From JAIPIY01 sp964489785 (GTDB lineage: Bacteria; Patescibacteriota; Minisyncoccia; Phycocordibacterales; UBA1006), in assembly GCA_964489785.1 (NCBI GenBank), contig CAZAZY010000015.1, positions 1 to 17,058 of the forward strand: DNA of 17,058 nucleotides, read 5' to 3'. Shown here in pieces: positions 7,558 to 13,453 of this stretch. A program made the translations under genes and the position numbers. The notes under the pieces are model-generated. The model made no database searches and had not been told where the DNA came from. It was given only the letters and a program-made list of their open reading frames with translations. Within the stretch, counting starts at the first letter, position 1. Every line of letters starts with the position of its first letter.

Positions 7558-8985
7558 AGATAACCACATATGGATATATTTTTCTACATCAAATTTACCT
7601 TTGCATCCTCCGTACGACATATATCGAACCAAGCCAAAGATGGGTCGTGGAAACCACGCACGGTCGTGCACACCGCCGATACTCCATGCGATACCGGCAT
7701 ATCCATTTGAGTCACGTCCATCCAATGAATACGTGTCATTTAAATAGATTGCAATTTTCATAGCTTGTTCTGGGTTTTTTGTCCATTCTAATATCTTTTT
7801 CGCCCAATACATCCGCATATATCCGTGCATTTTACCCGTAATAACCATTTGCATTTGGGCTGCATTCCAAAGATCATCATGGGTTTTTCCTTGTTCAAAT
7901 TGTTTTTGGGTATACACATATTCGCGTGCATCTTTGCTGGTTTTTGCAAAAGATTCTTTTGTCCAGTTTGGGAATCCATCTACCGTATCATATCGTTCTT
8001 CATAGAAACAAAAATTATCCGATAATTCTTTTCGAATAATTAATTCTTCTAAAAAAGCCCCTGCGTGATCGGTTGTGGTTAGTCGCATGTGGGGAGATAC
8101 TTTTGCTTTGTTTTTTTGATGATCCAATACCTGGGTAATATTTTTTTTGATTGACCGCAATGTTTCTAATACAATTCGTTGTGATGATATAATTCCATAA
8201 TGAAGATATGGCGACAATTGCGATTGAGCCTGGTTATTCGGGTCATTTCGCATCTCTGCATATGATTGTAATCCGTTCTGTAGGAATTTCTTCAAAATTT
8301 TATTTGCACCAGATACGCCAGGTGGTGCCCAGTCAATTGATTCAAGAGATTCTTGTAATTCTTTTTCAGATAATAATTTATTCCAATGTGAAACTGGGAA
8401 TTTTGCCGTATGGGTATATTTCGATTTTTGTAACACAGGAAATTCGTCCAAAAATTCGGGCAACAATCGAAATATTTTTGGACGAATAGTATAAGCACCA
8501 TATTCTTTTTTATCTGATACAATCCATGTTGGAACAATGTTGTGACTATCTACACCAAAACACGCGCATGATGCATGTTTACGCACATAGGTATTCCATG
8601 ATCGCGGTAATCGTAATGGATAAAAATCAGTAACCACAGCACCTGCATGCACGGTTTGTAAAAAATCTACCAATAACATAGCGCTTTTTTTACCAGTATC
8701 ATCAATAATAACGTGGAATGGAATATTTTTCTTTGCTAATCCGATTTCAATTTCTTGTAATGCTTTTAGTTTAAATGCTAACTGTCGTTTTCCTCCACCT
8801 AAAAAATTTGGTACCAGATTATATACTACAACCAACGGTTGTTTGTGTTCTTGTGCCAGTTGTTGTGCGTATAATAATGACCAATTATCATTGATTCTCA
8901 TTTCCCTATTCATCCAATAGACGATAGGTCCTTTTTGGATTTCTTTGGTGTTTAATTTTTGAATACGTTTTGGGTTGATATGCAT
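7549..8985 (-). CDS. Class II CPD (deoxyribodipyrimidine) photolyase, 478 aa
   Basis: Blue-light-dependent flavoenzyme that splits UV-induced cyclobutane pyrimidine dimers. The class II subfamily is indicated by an N-terminal Rossmann-like domain opening with VYWMNREMRINDNW (~22-35), by VDSHNIVPTW (145-154) followed by RPKIF, by the FAD-domain segment QLSPYLHYGIIS, by MRMYWAKKILEW, and by DGRD..GYAGIAWSIGGVHDRAW (from ~422). The length matches class II enzymes. The gene is transcribed from a -10 box 11 bases before its ATG, back to back with the promoter of the membrane protein at 9059. No cofactor-synthesis gene is adjacent. Confidence in the family is high; CPD rather than (6-4) specificity follows from the subfamily. 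Confidence 0.93.
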   Translation of the reverse strand: MHINPKRIQKLNTKEIQKGPIVYWMNREMRINDNWSLLYAQQLAQEHKQPLVVVYNLVPNFLGGGKRQLAFKLKALQEIEIGLAKKNIPFHVIIDDTGKKSAMLLVDFLQTVHAGAVVTDFYPLRLPRSWNTYVRKHASCACFGVDSHNIVPTWIVSDKKEYGAYTIRPKIFRLLPEFLDEFPVLQKSKYTHTAKFPVSHWNKLLSEKELQESLESIDWAPPGVSGANKILKKFLQNGLQSYAEMRNDPNNQAQSQLSPYLHYGIISSQRIVLETLRSIKKNITQVLDHQKNKAKVSPHMRLTTTDHAGAFLEELIIRKELSDNFCFYEERYDTVDGFPNWTKESFAKTSKDAREYVYTQKQFEQGKTHDDLWNAAQMQMVITGKMHGYMRMYWAKKILEWTKNPEQAMKIAIYLNDTYSLDGRDSNGYAGIAWSIGGVHDRAWFPRPIFGLVRYMSYGGCKGKFDVEKYIHMWLSKK

Positions 8986-8996
8986 ATTGTGTCTAT

Positions 8997-9029
8997 AGTA
9001 TATAGTGAAATATAAAAAAGTGATATACT
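8997..9029. promoter_or_regulatory. Divergent promoter region, photolyase / membrane protein 9059
   Basis: On - a TATACT at 9002-8997 lies 11 bases before the photolyase ATG. On + an extended -10 TGA-TATACT (9021-9029) faces the gene at 9059 and predicts a ~22-base leader. The two -10 boxes form the inverted repeat AGTATAT/ATATACT around an A-rich centre, so each -35 zone overlaps the other promoter. No good -35 is visible on either strand. Mutual interference or co-regulation is possible. Confidence 0.5.
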
Positions 9030-9058
9030 GTGTATATCTTATTAGTTAATATGTATAT

Positions 9059-10057
9059 ATGTCACACAATAGTTTAACACCAAAGTTCTTCTTTTTATCA
9101 TTGGGCGTATTGGTAACATTGATTACCAGCGTTGTGTCCTTTTTGAATCTTATTTTTGAAACTTTGAACAAACAGTTTCCGGATGCATTGAATGCAGTGT
9201 ATCAATACGGATATTCTTCATGGGATTATGACAGTATCCGTGCATCATTGGCAACATTAATTATTGTATTCCCTGTATTTTTTGTATTAGCATATTTTTG
9301 GAAAAAAGAATCTCATAAAAATCTGGGCTCTATGGATACCATAATAAAAAAATGGCTGATTTACATCGTACTATTTTTAACGGCAATTGTTATTGTTGTT
9401 GATTTGGTAACCCTGGTAAAATATTTTGTTGCTGGAGAAATATCTACACGATTCATTATCAAGGTGTTGGTTGTTCTGGGCGTTGCAAAAATAACAGGAT
9501 TTTATTATCTTAATGAATTAGATGTTTTTTCAGGATGGAAAAGAAAATTAGCAAAGATGGGTGTTATTTTAGCACCATTGTTCATTATAGCTTCTATTAT
9601 TTGGAGTTTCAGTATTATCGGTAGTCCATCAGAACAGCGTGCATGGCGTATGGACGAACAACGTATCCAAGATTTGCAATCACTACAATGGCAGGTTATC
9701 TCTTATTGGCAACAAAAAGAATCTCTACCTGCTGATATCAAAGAATTATCAAATCCCCTATCTGGTTTTGCTATTCCCGTTGATCCAGAATTTACAGATG
9801 GTCTTGTCTATGAATACGAAATAATCAAAGATACTACCTTTTCATTATGTGCAACATTCTCTGCAGATATGCCCCAAGGTTGGCAAGAATATAGCAATGG
9901 CGGTGGTGTTATGCCAATGTTCAGTGAAAGTCGTGATATGGCAGTATCTTCGTATCCTTATCCGGGTGGGAAAAACGAATCTTGGGATCATAATGTAGGG
10001 CGAACTTGTTTCGAACGAACTATTGATCCAGAATTGTATCCACCTTTTGCAAAATAA
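9059..10057 (+). CDS. Multispanning membrane protein, DUF5671-like, with pilin-like C-terminus, 332 aa
   Basis: Five hydrophobic segments are visible near residues 9-33, 63-81, 99-123, 133-152 and 167-187. The four-helix part resembles the DUF5671 membrane domain that I associate with Patescibacteria (recognition from memory, moderate confidence). From ~193 the chain is soluble: a charged helix (RMDEQRIQDLQSLQWQVISYW) followed by ESLPADIKEL, GFAIPVDPEF and YEYEI. This resembles the part of type IV pilins and pseudopilins after the transmembrane helix (DxxRxxDLxxIqxAlxxYyxxxgxYP ... DP ... Y.Y). It probably faces outside the membrane. The function is unknown. A DoxX-like gene follows after 27 bases and is likely cotranscribed. 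Confidence 0.75.
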   Translation: MSHNSLTPKFFFLSLGVLVTLITSVVSFLNLIFETLNKQFPDALNAVYQYGYSSWDYDSIRASLATLIIVFPVFFVLAYFWKKESHKNLGSMDTIIKKWLIYIVLFLTAIVIVVDLVTLVKYFVAGEISTRFIIKVLVVLGVAKITGFYYLNELDVFSGWKRKLAKMGVILAPLFIIASIIWSFSIIGSPSEQRAWRMDEQRIQDLQSLQWQVISYWQQKESLPADIKELSNPLSGFAIPVDPEFTDGLVYEYEIIKDTTFSLCATFSADMPQGWQEYSNGGGVMPMFSESRDMAVSSYPYPGGKNESWDHNVGRTCFERTIDPELYPPFAK

Positions 10058-10084
10058 TTACAAAGATAATATACATAAACATAT

Positions 10085-10567
10085 ATGAATAAAAATACAC
10101 TTTTAGAATTATTTGATCTCAACGTAATTTTGTTTCTACGAAAACATTCTTCTCTTATTTCTCGTATTGCTTTGTTTATTATTTTCTTCTGGTTTGGCAT
10201 TCTTAAGGTATTCCTTATTAGTCCAGCTGGGCCATTAGTAACAGAATTACTACAAGCAACATTTTTAGGTTGGGTAAATCCAGATACTTTTGTTCGATTA
10301 TTCGGAGTCTTCGAAGTCATTATTGGATTTATGATTTTGATTCCAAAGCTAGAAAGAATTACGTTTGCGATTCTTTTCTTTCATCTTTTTACCACTGTGA
10401 TGCCACTGTATATTATTCCTAGCCAAGTATGGGATGGAATTTTCCTACCCAACCTAGTGGGTCAATATATTATTAAAAACGTTGCATTGTTATCATTGGG
10501 ATTGATTTTGTTCTCCCATTTAAAACCAATGACAGTAACGCATTCTATTGTTGGAGAAGCAGAATAA
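10085..10567 (+). CDS. DoxX/DUF417-like integral membrane protein, 160 aa
   Basis: A small hydrophobic protein with four probable spans near 24-45, 70-88, 92-111 and 127-145. The first span carries FFWFGILKVF and the second begins GVFEVIIGFMILIP, a layout typical of the DoxX / YkgB (DUF417) superfamily of four-helix membrane proteins, in which G-x-x-K in helix 1 and G-x-x-E in helix 2 are characteristic. The biochemical role of such proteins is poorly defined. The start at 10085 follows the upstream stop by 27 bases without a Shine-Dalgarno; a TAATAT 12 bases before the ATG could be a private -10. Transcription ends at the terminator 10584-10623. Confidence 0.7.
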   Translation: MNKNTLLELFDLNVILFLRKHSSLISRIALFIIFFWFGILKVFLISPAGPLVTELLQATFLGWVNPDTFVRLFGVFEVIIGFMILIPKLERITFAILFFHLFTTVMPLYIIPSQVWDGIFLPNLVGQYIIKNVALLSLGLILFSHLKPMTVTHSIVGEAE

Positions 10568-10583
10568 CAATAAAATAAAAATT

Positions 10584-10623
10584 ATCCCCCAAGCACCACG
10601 AATGGTATTTGGGGGATTTTTTT
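10584..10623. terminator. Bidirectional terminator between convergent genes
   Basis: ATCCCCCAA (10584-10592) pairs perfectly with TTGGGGGAT (10609-10617), with a partial inner stem CACCA/TGGT and a T run to 10623. On the - strand the stem is followed by TAATTTTTATTTTATT, so it also serves the gene ending at 10622. Confidence 0.9.
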
Positions 10624-11182
10624 ACTCTTCCTCGACAATCAGCGGAAGGATTCTTGTTTCAAACTTTGCCTGCGTTTCTGCATTGGCATAATTTTCAAAA
10701 AGTTTCTGCACAATCTTTATGCGGAAAAGATGTCCTAAGGAAATTTCATCTTCTTTATGCTTTTCCATAACATCTAGCACCTTCTCAAAAAAGATACACA
10801 ATTGATGTTGAACTTCAGGATTTGTTTTAGCCACATCAGATTTCACCTGGTTCAAAATAATAGATTTCAACATATTACTCTTGTAAATACTCTGAGCCTT
10901 GTCGGTGTGCCATGTAGGATACATTTTGAGATTACACACACTGGCAACCTCTTGCCATATCATGTTATTGATTCTCGCCACCTCTTGTTGATGACCTTCT
11001 GGAAAAAGAGTACGGAAATATGGCTTAATGGCCTGATCAATAAAAAACTGAAATTGTTGATAAAAGTAATCATTCAGATTCTTCTTTAATTTATAAACAC
11101 AAAACACCTGATAGGCTTTTTGGCATACAAAAAGGAGAATGAAAAAGAAAATGACTGTAAACAATGGTGAAAGAATTTCCAT
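10622..11182 (-). CDS. Orphan membrane-anchored protein, 186 aa
   Basis: I do not recognise this protein. It has one N-terminal hydrophobic segment (~6-27, FTVIFFFILLFVCQKAYQ) followed by KLKK; the positive charge after the span favours an N-out, C-in anchor with the remaining ~155 residues in the cytoplasm. That part is mixed-charge and mostly helical, with no repeat or recognisable catalytic motif. The start at 11182 gives the full anchor; the leader before it (about 45 bases, AAACAAACCCGCTC just before the ATG) is A/C-rich with no Shine-Dalgarno. The gene stands alone: promoter near 11228-11236, terminator shared with the convergent DoxX-like gene. Confidence 0.72.
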   Translation of the reverse strand: MEILSPLFTVIFFFILLFVCQKAYQVFCVYKLKKNLNDYFYQQFQFFIDQAIKPYFRTLFPEGHQQEVARINNMIWQEVASVCNLKMYPTWHTDKAQSIYKSNMLKSIILNQVKSDVAKTNPEVQHQLCIFFEKVLDVMEKHKEDEISLGHLFRIKIVQKLFENYANAETQAKFETRILPLIVEEE

Positions 11183-11226
11183 GAGCGGGTTTGTTTTACG
11201 GGTTTGGAATGAGCGGTTGATTTAGG

Positions 11227-11236
11227 TATTATATAC
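11227..11236 (-). promoter_or_regulatory. Promoter -10 region of gene 10622-11182
   Basis: On the - strand TGG-TATATAAT lies here, offering either TATATA with TG-G (extended -10) or TATAAT. A TTGCTT lies 19 bases upstream of TATAAT, inside the adjacent inverted repeat. Initiation would leave a leader of roughly 40 bases. Confidence 0.45.
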
Positions 11237-11246
11237 CATGTTTTTT

Positions 11247-11282
11247 AAACAAAAGCAAGTCATTTCTGACTTGCTTTTGTTT
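11247..11282 (-). terminator. Perfect 16-bp inverted repeat, probable tRNA-Glu terminator
   Basis: AAACAAAAGCAAGTCA (11247-11262) is exactly complementary to TGACTTGCTTTTGTTT (11267-11282) around a 4-base loop. It lies downstream of tRNA-Glu on the - strand, where the distal arm ends in CTTTTGTTT. A clean T run beyond the stem is missing, so termination is inferred. Confidence 0.6.
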
Positions 11283-11288
11283 GCCAGT

Positions 11289-11304
11289 TTCGACACTTGT
11301 CGAA
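11289..11304. repeat. Short palindrome TTCGACA-CT-TGTCGAA
   Basis: A 7-bp inverted repeat with a 2-base centre lies between tRNA-Glu and the 16-bp inverted repeat. It could be a folded element in the tRNA precursor's 3' trailer or an operator. No function can be assigned. Confidence 0.35.
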
Positions 11305-11325
11305 TGCTCGAACTAGCTCTCTCTA

Positions 11326-11400
11326 TGGTGACCCCACGGAGAATCGAACTCCGATTTCCAGGATGAAAACCTGGCGTCCTAACCGTTAGACGATGGGGCC
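11326..11400 (-). tRNA. tRNA-Glu (UUC)
   Basis: A complete cloverleaf on the - strand: acceptor GGCCCCA/TGGGGTC (one G-T wobble), D arm with GTCTAACGGTTAGGAC, anticodon stem CCAGG/CCTGG with loop TTTTCAT (anticodon TTC), and T arm CGGAG/CTCCG with TTCGATT. A CCA tail is encoded (11328-11326). It reads the glutamate codons GAA/GAG. Confidence 0.97.
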
Positions 11401-11415
11401 TATAAAACGCTATGT

Positions 11416-11443
11416 AGTATAGCATCTTTTACAAAAATGACAA
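11416..11443 (-). promoter_or_regulatory. Promoter of tRNA-Glu
   Basis: On the - strand TTGTCA (11443-11438), a 16-base spacer and an extended -10 TGC-TATACT (11424-11416) precede the tRNA by 15 bases. Confidence 0.75.
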
Positions 11444-11458
11444 TATGTATATAAAATA

Positions 11459-11487
11459 ACCCCCGATGCTTTTTGGGCAGCGGGGGT
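11459..11487 (-). terminator. Terminator of the split orphan gene 11505-11990
   Basis: On the - strand ACCCCCG pairs with CGGGGGT, with an inner TGC/GCA and an A-rich loop, followed by TATTTTATAT. It starts 17 bases after the distal TGA stop at 11505-11507, which supports that TGA, not the earlier UAA, as the original gene end. Confidence 0.7.
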
Positions 11488-11504
11488 AAATCAGAACACG
11501 GATG

Positions 11505-11990
11505 TCAGGGATTCAATAGTGTATCCTTTGCAATTCTATGCAATCCTGCATCCAACATGCGCAAGAATAGGTATTGCATCGATAGGATTGGCATATCTGG
11601 CGTCAGTAAACCCTTGAGAAAATTCAGACTGATCTGCCCTCTCTCCTTCTCTTCTTGCAATAAGACCCTTTTCAGAATTTCCTTGTGTGAATCATAAAAT
11701 CGAAGATACTCTGGAGTTTGTTGAATTGGCTTGGGTAAATGTTACATTACCCAGGTTAATTGACTCAACGTAAAAGGATATGACTTGTTCAATATCAAGT
11801 ACTGATATGTTGCCGATCTTTCAATATATAAGAACAGCAACGCATGACGATTCTCCGTCAATACTTGTTTTACTAATCCGAATTCTTTTTCATGATCCCC
11901 TTCCATAGAATCAAGCTTTGAAAAGAAATCTCTTTTACGAATTCGAAAAGATTCTTCGGTTTTTGAAACATCTTGAAAGTGCTCTGCCAT
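11505..11990 (-). pseudogene. Orphan gene split by an in-frame UAA (82 + 78 codons)
   Basis: From ATG 11990 an 82-residue frame (MAEHFQDVSKTEES...) runs to TAA at 11744-11742. Reading on in the same frame there is no further stop for 78 codons, until TGA at 11507-11505; that stretch (HLPKPIQQTPEYL... to ...RIAKDTLLNP) reads like normal amphipathic protein. The promoter (TTGACA, 16 bases, TATATT) lies upstream and the terminator only just after the distal TGA, so the original unit is one 162-codon gene. The UAA lies in the loop of a perfect 7-bp hairpin (11732-11753). I recognise no family. It may be a pseudogene by one nonsense change, an 82-residue short form, a readthrough gene, or an assembly error. 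The distal part has no ATG near its beginning, so an independent second gene is unlikely. Confidence 0.7.
11732..11753 (-). promoter_or_regulatory. Hairpin with the in-frame UAA in its loop
   Basis: On the - strand TGGGTAA pairs exactly with TTACCCA around the 8-base loop TGTAACAT, which contains the in-frame TAA. The pairing is seen; a recoding role is speculation. Confidence 0.5.
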
Positions 11991-12015
11991 GGCGTTATGG
12001 TTTTGGTTCTTTACT

Positions 12016-12043
12016 AATATACACTAAAAATACATTATGTCAA
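12016..12043 (-). promoter_or_regulatory. Promoter of the split orphan gene
   Basis: On the - strand TTGACA (12043-12038), a 16-base spacer and TATATT (12021-12016). The predicted leader of ~19 bases (AACCAAAACCATAACGCC) is almost G-free and has no Shine-Dalgarno, like the leaders of the other orphan genes. Confidence 0.7.
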
Positions 12044-12065
12044 AATATTCATAGATTTCTTGTTT

Positions 12066-12074
12066 TGCTATAAT
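12066..12074 (+). promoter_or_regulatory. Extended -10 promoter of tRNA-Val
   Basis: TGC-TATAAT occupies 12066-12074, 12 bases before the mature tRNA 5' end. The -35 is poor, as expected for an extended -10 promoter. Confidence 0.7.
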
Positions 12075-12086
12075 AATTAATACCAT

Positions 12087-12159
12087 GCACGATTAGCTCA
12101 GTTGGTAGAGCGCTCCCTTGACGTGGGAGGGGTCGCAGATTCGAGTTCTGCATCGTGCA
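12087..12159 (+). tRNA. tRNA-Val (GAC)
   Basis: A complete cloverleaf: acceptor GCACGAT/ATCGTGC, D arm GCTCAGTTGGTAGAGC, anticodon stem CTCCC/GGGAG with loop TTGACGT (anticodon GAC), T arm with TTCGAGT, discriminator A. The next bases are CTA, so CCA is not encoded. It reads GUC/GUU valine codons. tsaD begins 53 bases downstream with no terminator between. Confidence 0.97.
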
Positions 12160-12176
12160 CTAATAATCTTTATAGG

Positions 12177-12205
12177 TTGCCTCAAAACCCGTTGTCCTGT
12201 AGCAT
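12177..12205 (+). promoter_or_regulatory. Promoter of tsaD
   Basis: TTGCCT (12177-12182) and TAGCAT (12200-12205) are separated by 17 bases. Initiation 7-8 bases after the -10 falls on the A of the tsaD ATG (12213), predicting a leaderless mRNA. The -10 is not perfect, and readthrough from the tRNA-Val promoter is an alternative. Confidence 0.5.
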
Positions 12206-12212
12206 ATTGGAT

Positions 12213-13397
12213 ATGCGAATACTGGGCATTGAAACATCTTGTGACGAAACATCTTTGTGTATTTTGGATTCAATCATTGATCCAGAAACTGAAAACACAA
12301 CGTATATAAACCGAGCACATATTATTGTGTCCCAAGCATCTCTGCACGAAGAATATGGGGGTGTATTTCCTGCTATGGCAAAACGTGAACATCAAAAAAA
12401 TATCATACCAGCACTGGGCGAACTTTTTAAAAAATTAGGTAAAGTTGAAACCAAACAAACAGTATTTTCTGAAAAATCAAATGAACTGCAAAATATTCTG
12501 GAACGCGAACCAGCCGTATACGATTTTTTATCAAATCAGACTGATGTGCATAATAATCCAAACATAGATGCGATTGCGGTTACGCATGGCCCTGGGTTGG
12601 AACCTGCATTATGGGTTGGTATCAATACCGCACGCGCATTGGCACATTTGTGGGATATTCCAGTAATTCCAGTAAACCATATGGAGGGGCATATCTGGTC
12701 AGCCTATGCAAACGAGGAATCTTTTACATTACCAGACAATGCAGAATTCCCCATTACTGCATTATTGGTATCGGGTGGTCATACAGAATTAGTTTTAGTA
12801 AAAGATTTCTGTGATTATGAAATTATAGGTCAAACAAAAGACGATGCATCAGGAGAAGCTTTTGATAAAATTGCACGGTTGTTAGGTTTGCCATATCCCG
12901 GCGGTGTCCATATTTCACAGCTGGCAAAAATTGCCAGAGACAATGGACAAACGAATCCTTTTACGTTTCCACGCCCAATGATGCACACACCTGATTTTCT
13001 TTTTTCTTTTTCAGGATTGAAAACCGCGGTTCGTTATGCCATAGACAAACAAGTCATCAAAGACCCAAACATTTTATCTTCGGAAATCTTTCAGCAACAG
13101 ATAGCACAAGAAACCGAAGATGCAATCGTAGATGTTCTGACTGCAAAAACTATTCGTGCTATAGATCAATACCAAACCCAAACTTGTATTATTGCTGGTG
13201 GAGTATCTGCAAACGCACATTTGCGGACTGTTTTAAAAACTAAATTAGATGCTATGGGTGTAACAGTATTGGTTCCACCATTGTCACTGACCGGAGATAA
13301 TGCACTGATGATTGCACTGGCAGGACATATTCAATATAAAAAACACCCTGATACCGTCTATGACGATATCAGAGCTGTTGGGTCGCTTTCCCTCTGA
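12213..13397 (+). CDS. tsaD: tRNA N6-threonylcarbamoyladenosine transferase TsaD, 394 aa
   Basis: TsaD transfers the threonylcarbamoyl group to A37 of ANN-decoding tRNAs (t6A). ASKHA-fold motifs: ILGIETSCDETS (3-14), EEYGGVFPAMAKREH (46-60), THGPGLEPALWVG (124-136), the metal-binding H156 and H160 in NHMEGH, the nucleotide-binding SGGHTELV (187-194), GGVSANAHLR (329-338) and metal ligand D362 in LTGDNALMIALAG. The frame is open back to 12102, but that part lies within tRNA-Val; family homology begins exactly at ATG 12213. The protein is longer than the usual ~340 because of an extra ~40-residue segment at about 76-117, between the first two conserved blocks. No Shine-Dalgarno. valS follows after 56 bases from its own promoter. 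Confidence 0.95.
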   Translation: MRILGIETSCDETSLCILDSIIDPETENTTYINRAHIIVSQASLHEEYGGVFPAMAKREHQKNIIPALGELFKKLGKVETKQTVFSEKSNELQNILEREPAVYDFLSNQTDVHNNPNIDAIAVTHGPGLEPALWVGINTARALAHLWDIPVIPVNHMEGHIWSAYANEESFTLPDNAEFPITALLVSGGHTELVLVKDFCDYEIIGQTKDDASGEAFDKIARLLGLPYPGGVHISQLAKIARDNGQTNPFTFPRPMMHTPDFLFSFSGLKTAVRYAIDKQVIKDPNILSSEIFQQQIAQETEDAIVDVLTAKTIRAIDQYQTQTCIIAGGVSANAHLRTVLKTKLDAMGVTVLVPPLSLTGDNALMIALAGHIQYKKHPDTVYDDIRAVGSLSL

Positions 13398-13419
13398 ATT
13401 TCGATATACTTTTAAACCT

Positions 13420-13447
13420 TTGAAAAATAAAGTTTATTTGGTATTAT
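13420..13447 (+). promoter_or_regulatory. Promoter of valS
   Basis: TTGAAA (13420-13425), a 16-base spacer and TATTAT (13442-13447), with TGG (13439-13441) as an extended -10. Initiation should fall at or within a base or two of A13454, the chosen start codon. Confidence 0.7.
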
Positions 13448-13453
13448 ATGTGC

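Noticed and set aside
7484..7747. Open frame on + strand across the terminator and photolyase end
   Set aside because: It runs through a strong terminator and is antisense to conserved photolyase motifs.
11473..11697. Open frame on + strand (74 codons)
   Set aside because: It is antisense to the distal half of the split orphan gene, contains its terminator region, and has no promoter or protein-like composition.
12102..12212. Longer tsaD frame starting inside tRNA-Val
   Set aside because: The extension is tRNA and spacer sequence; TsaD homology begins at ATG 12213.
13448..13453. ATG 13448 as the valS start
   Set aside because: It overlaps the -10 hexamer end and lies upstream of the predicted transcription start; ATG 13454 fits.
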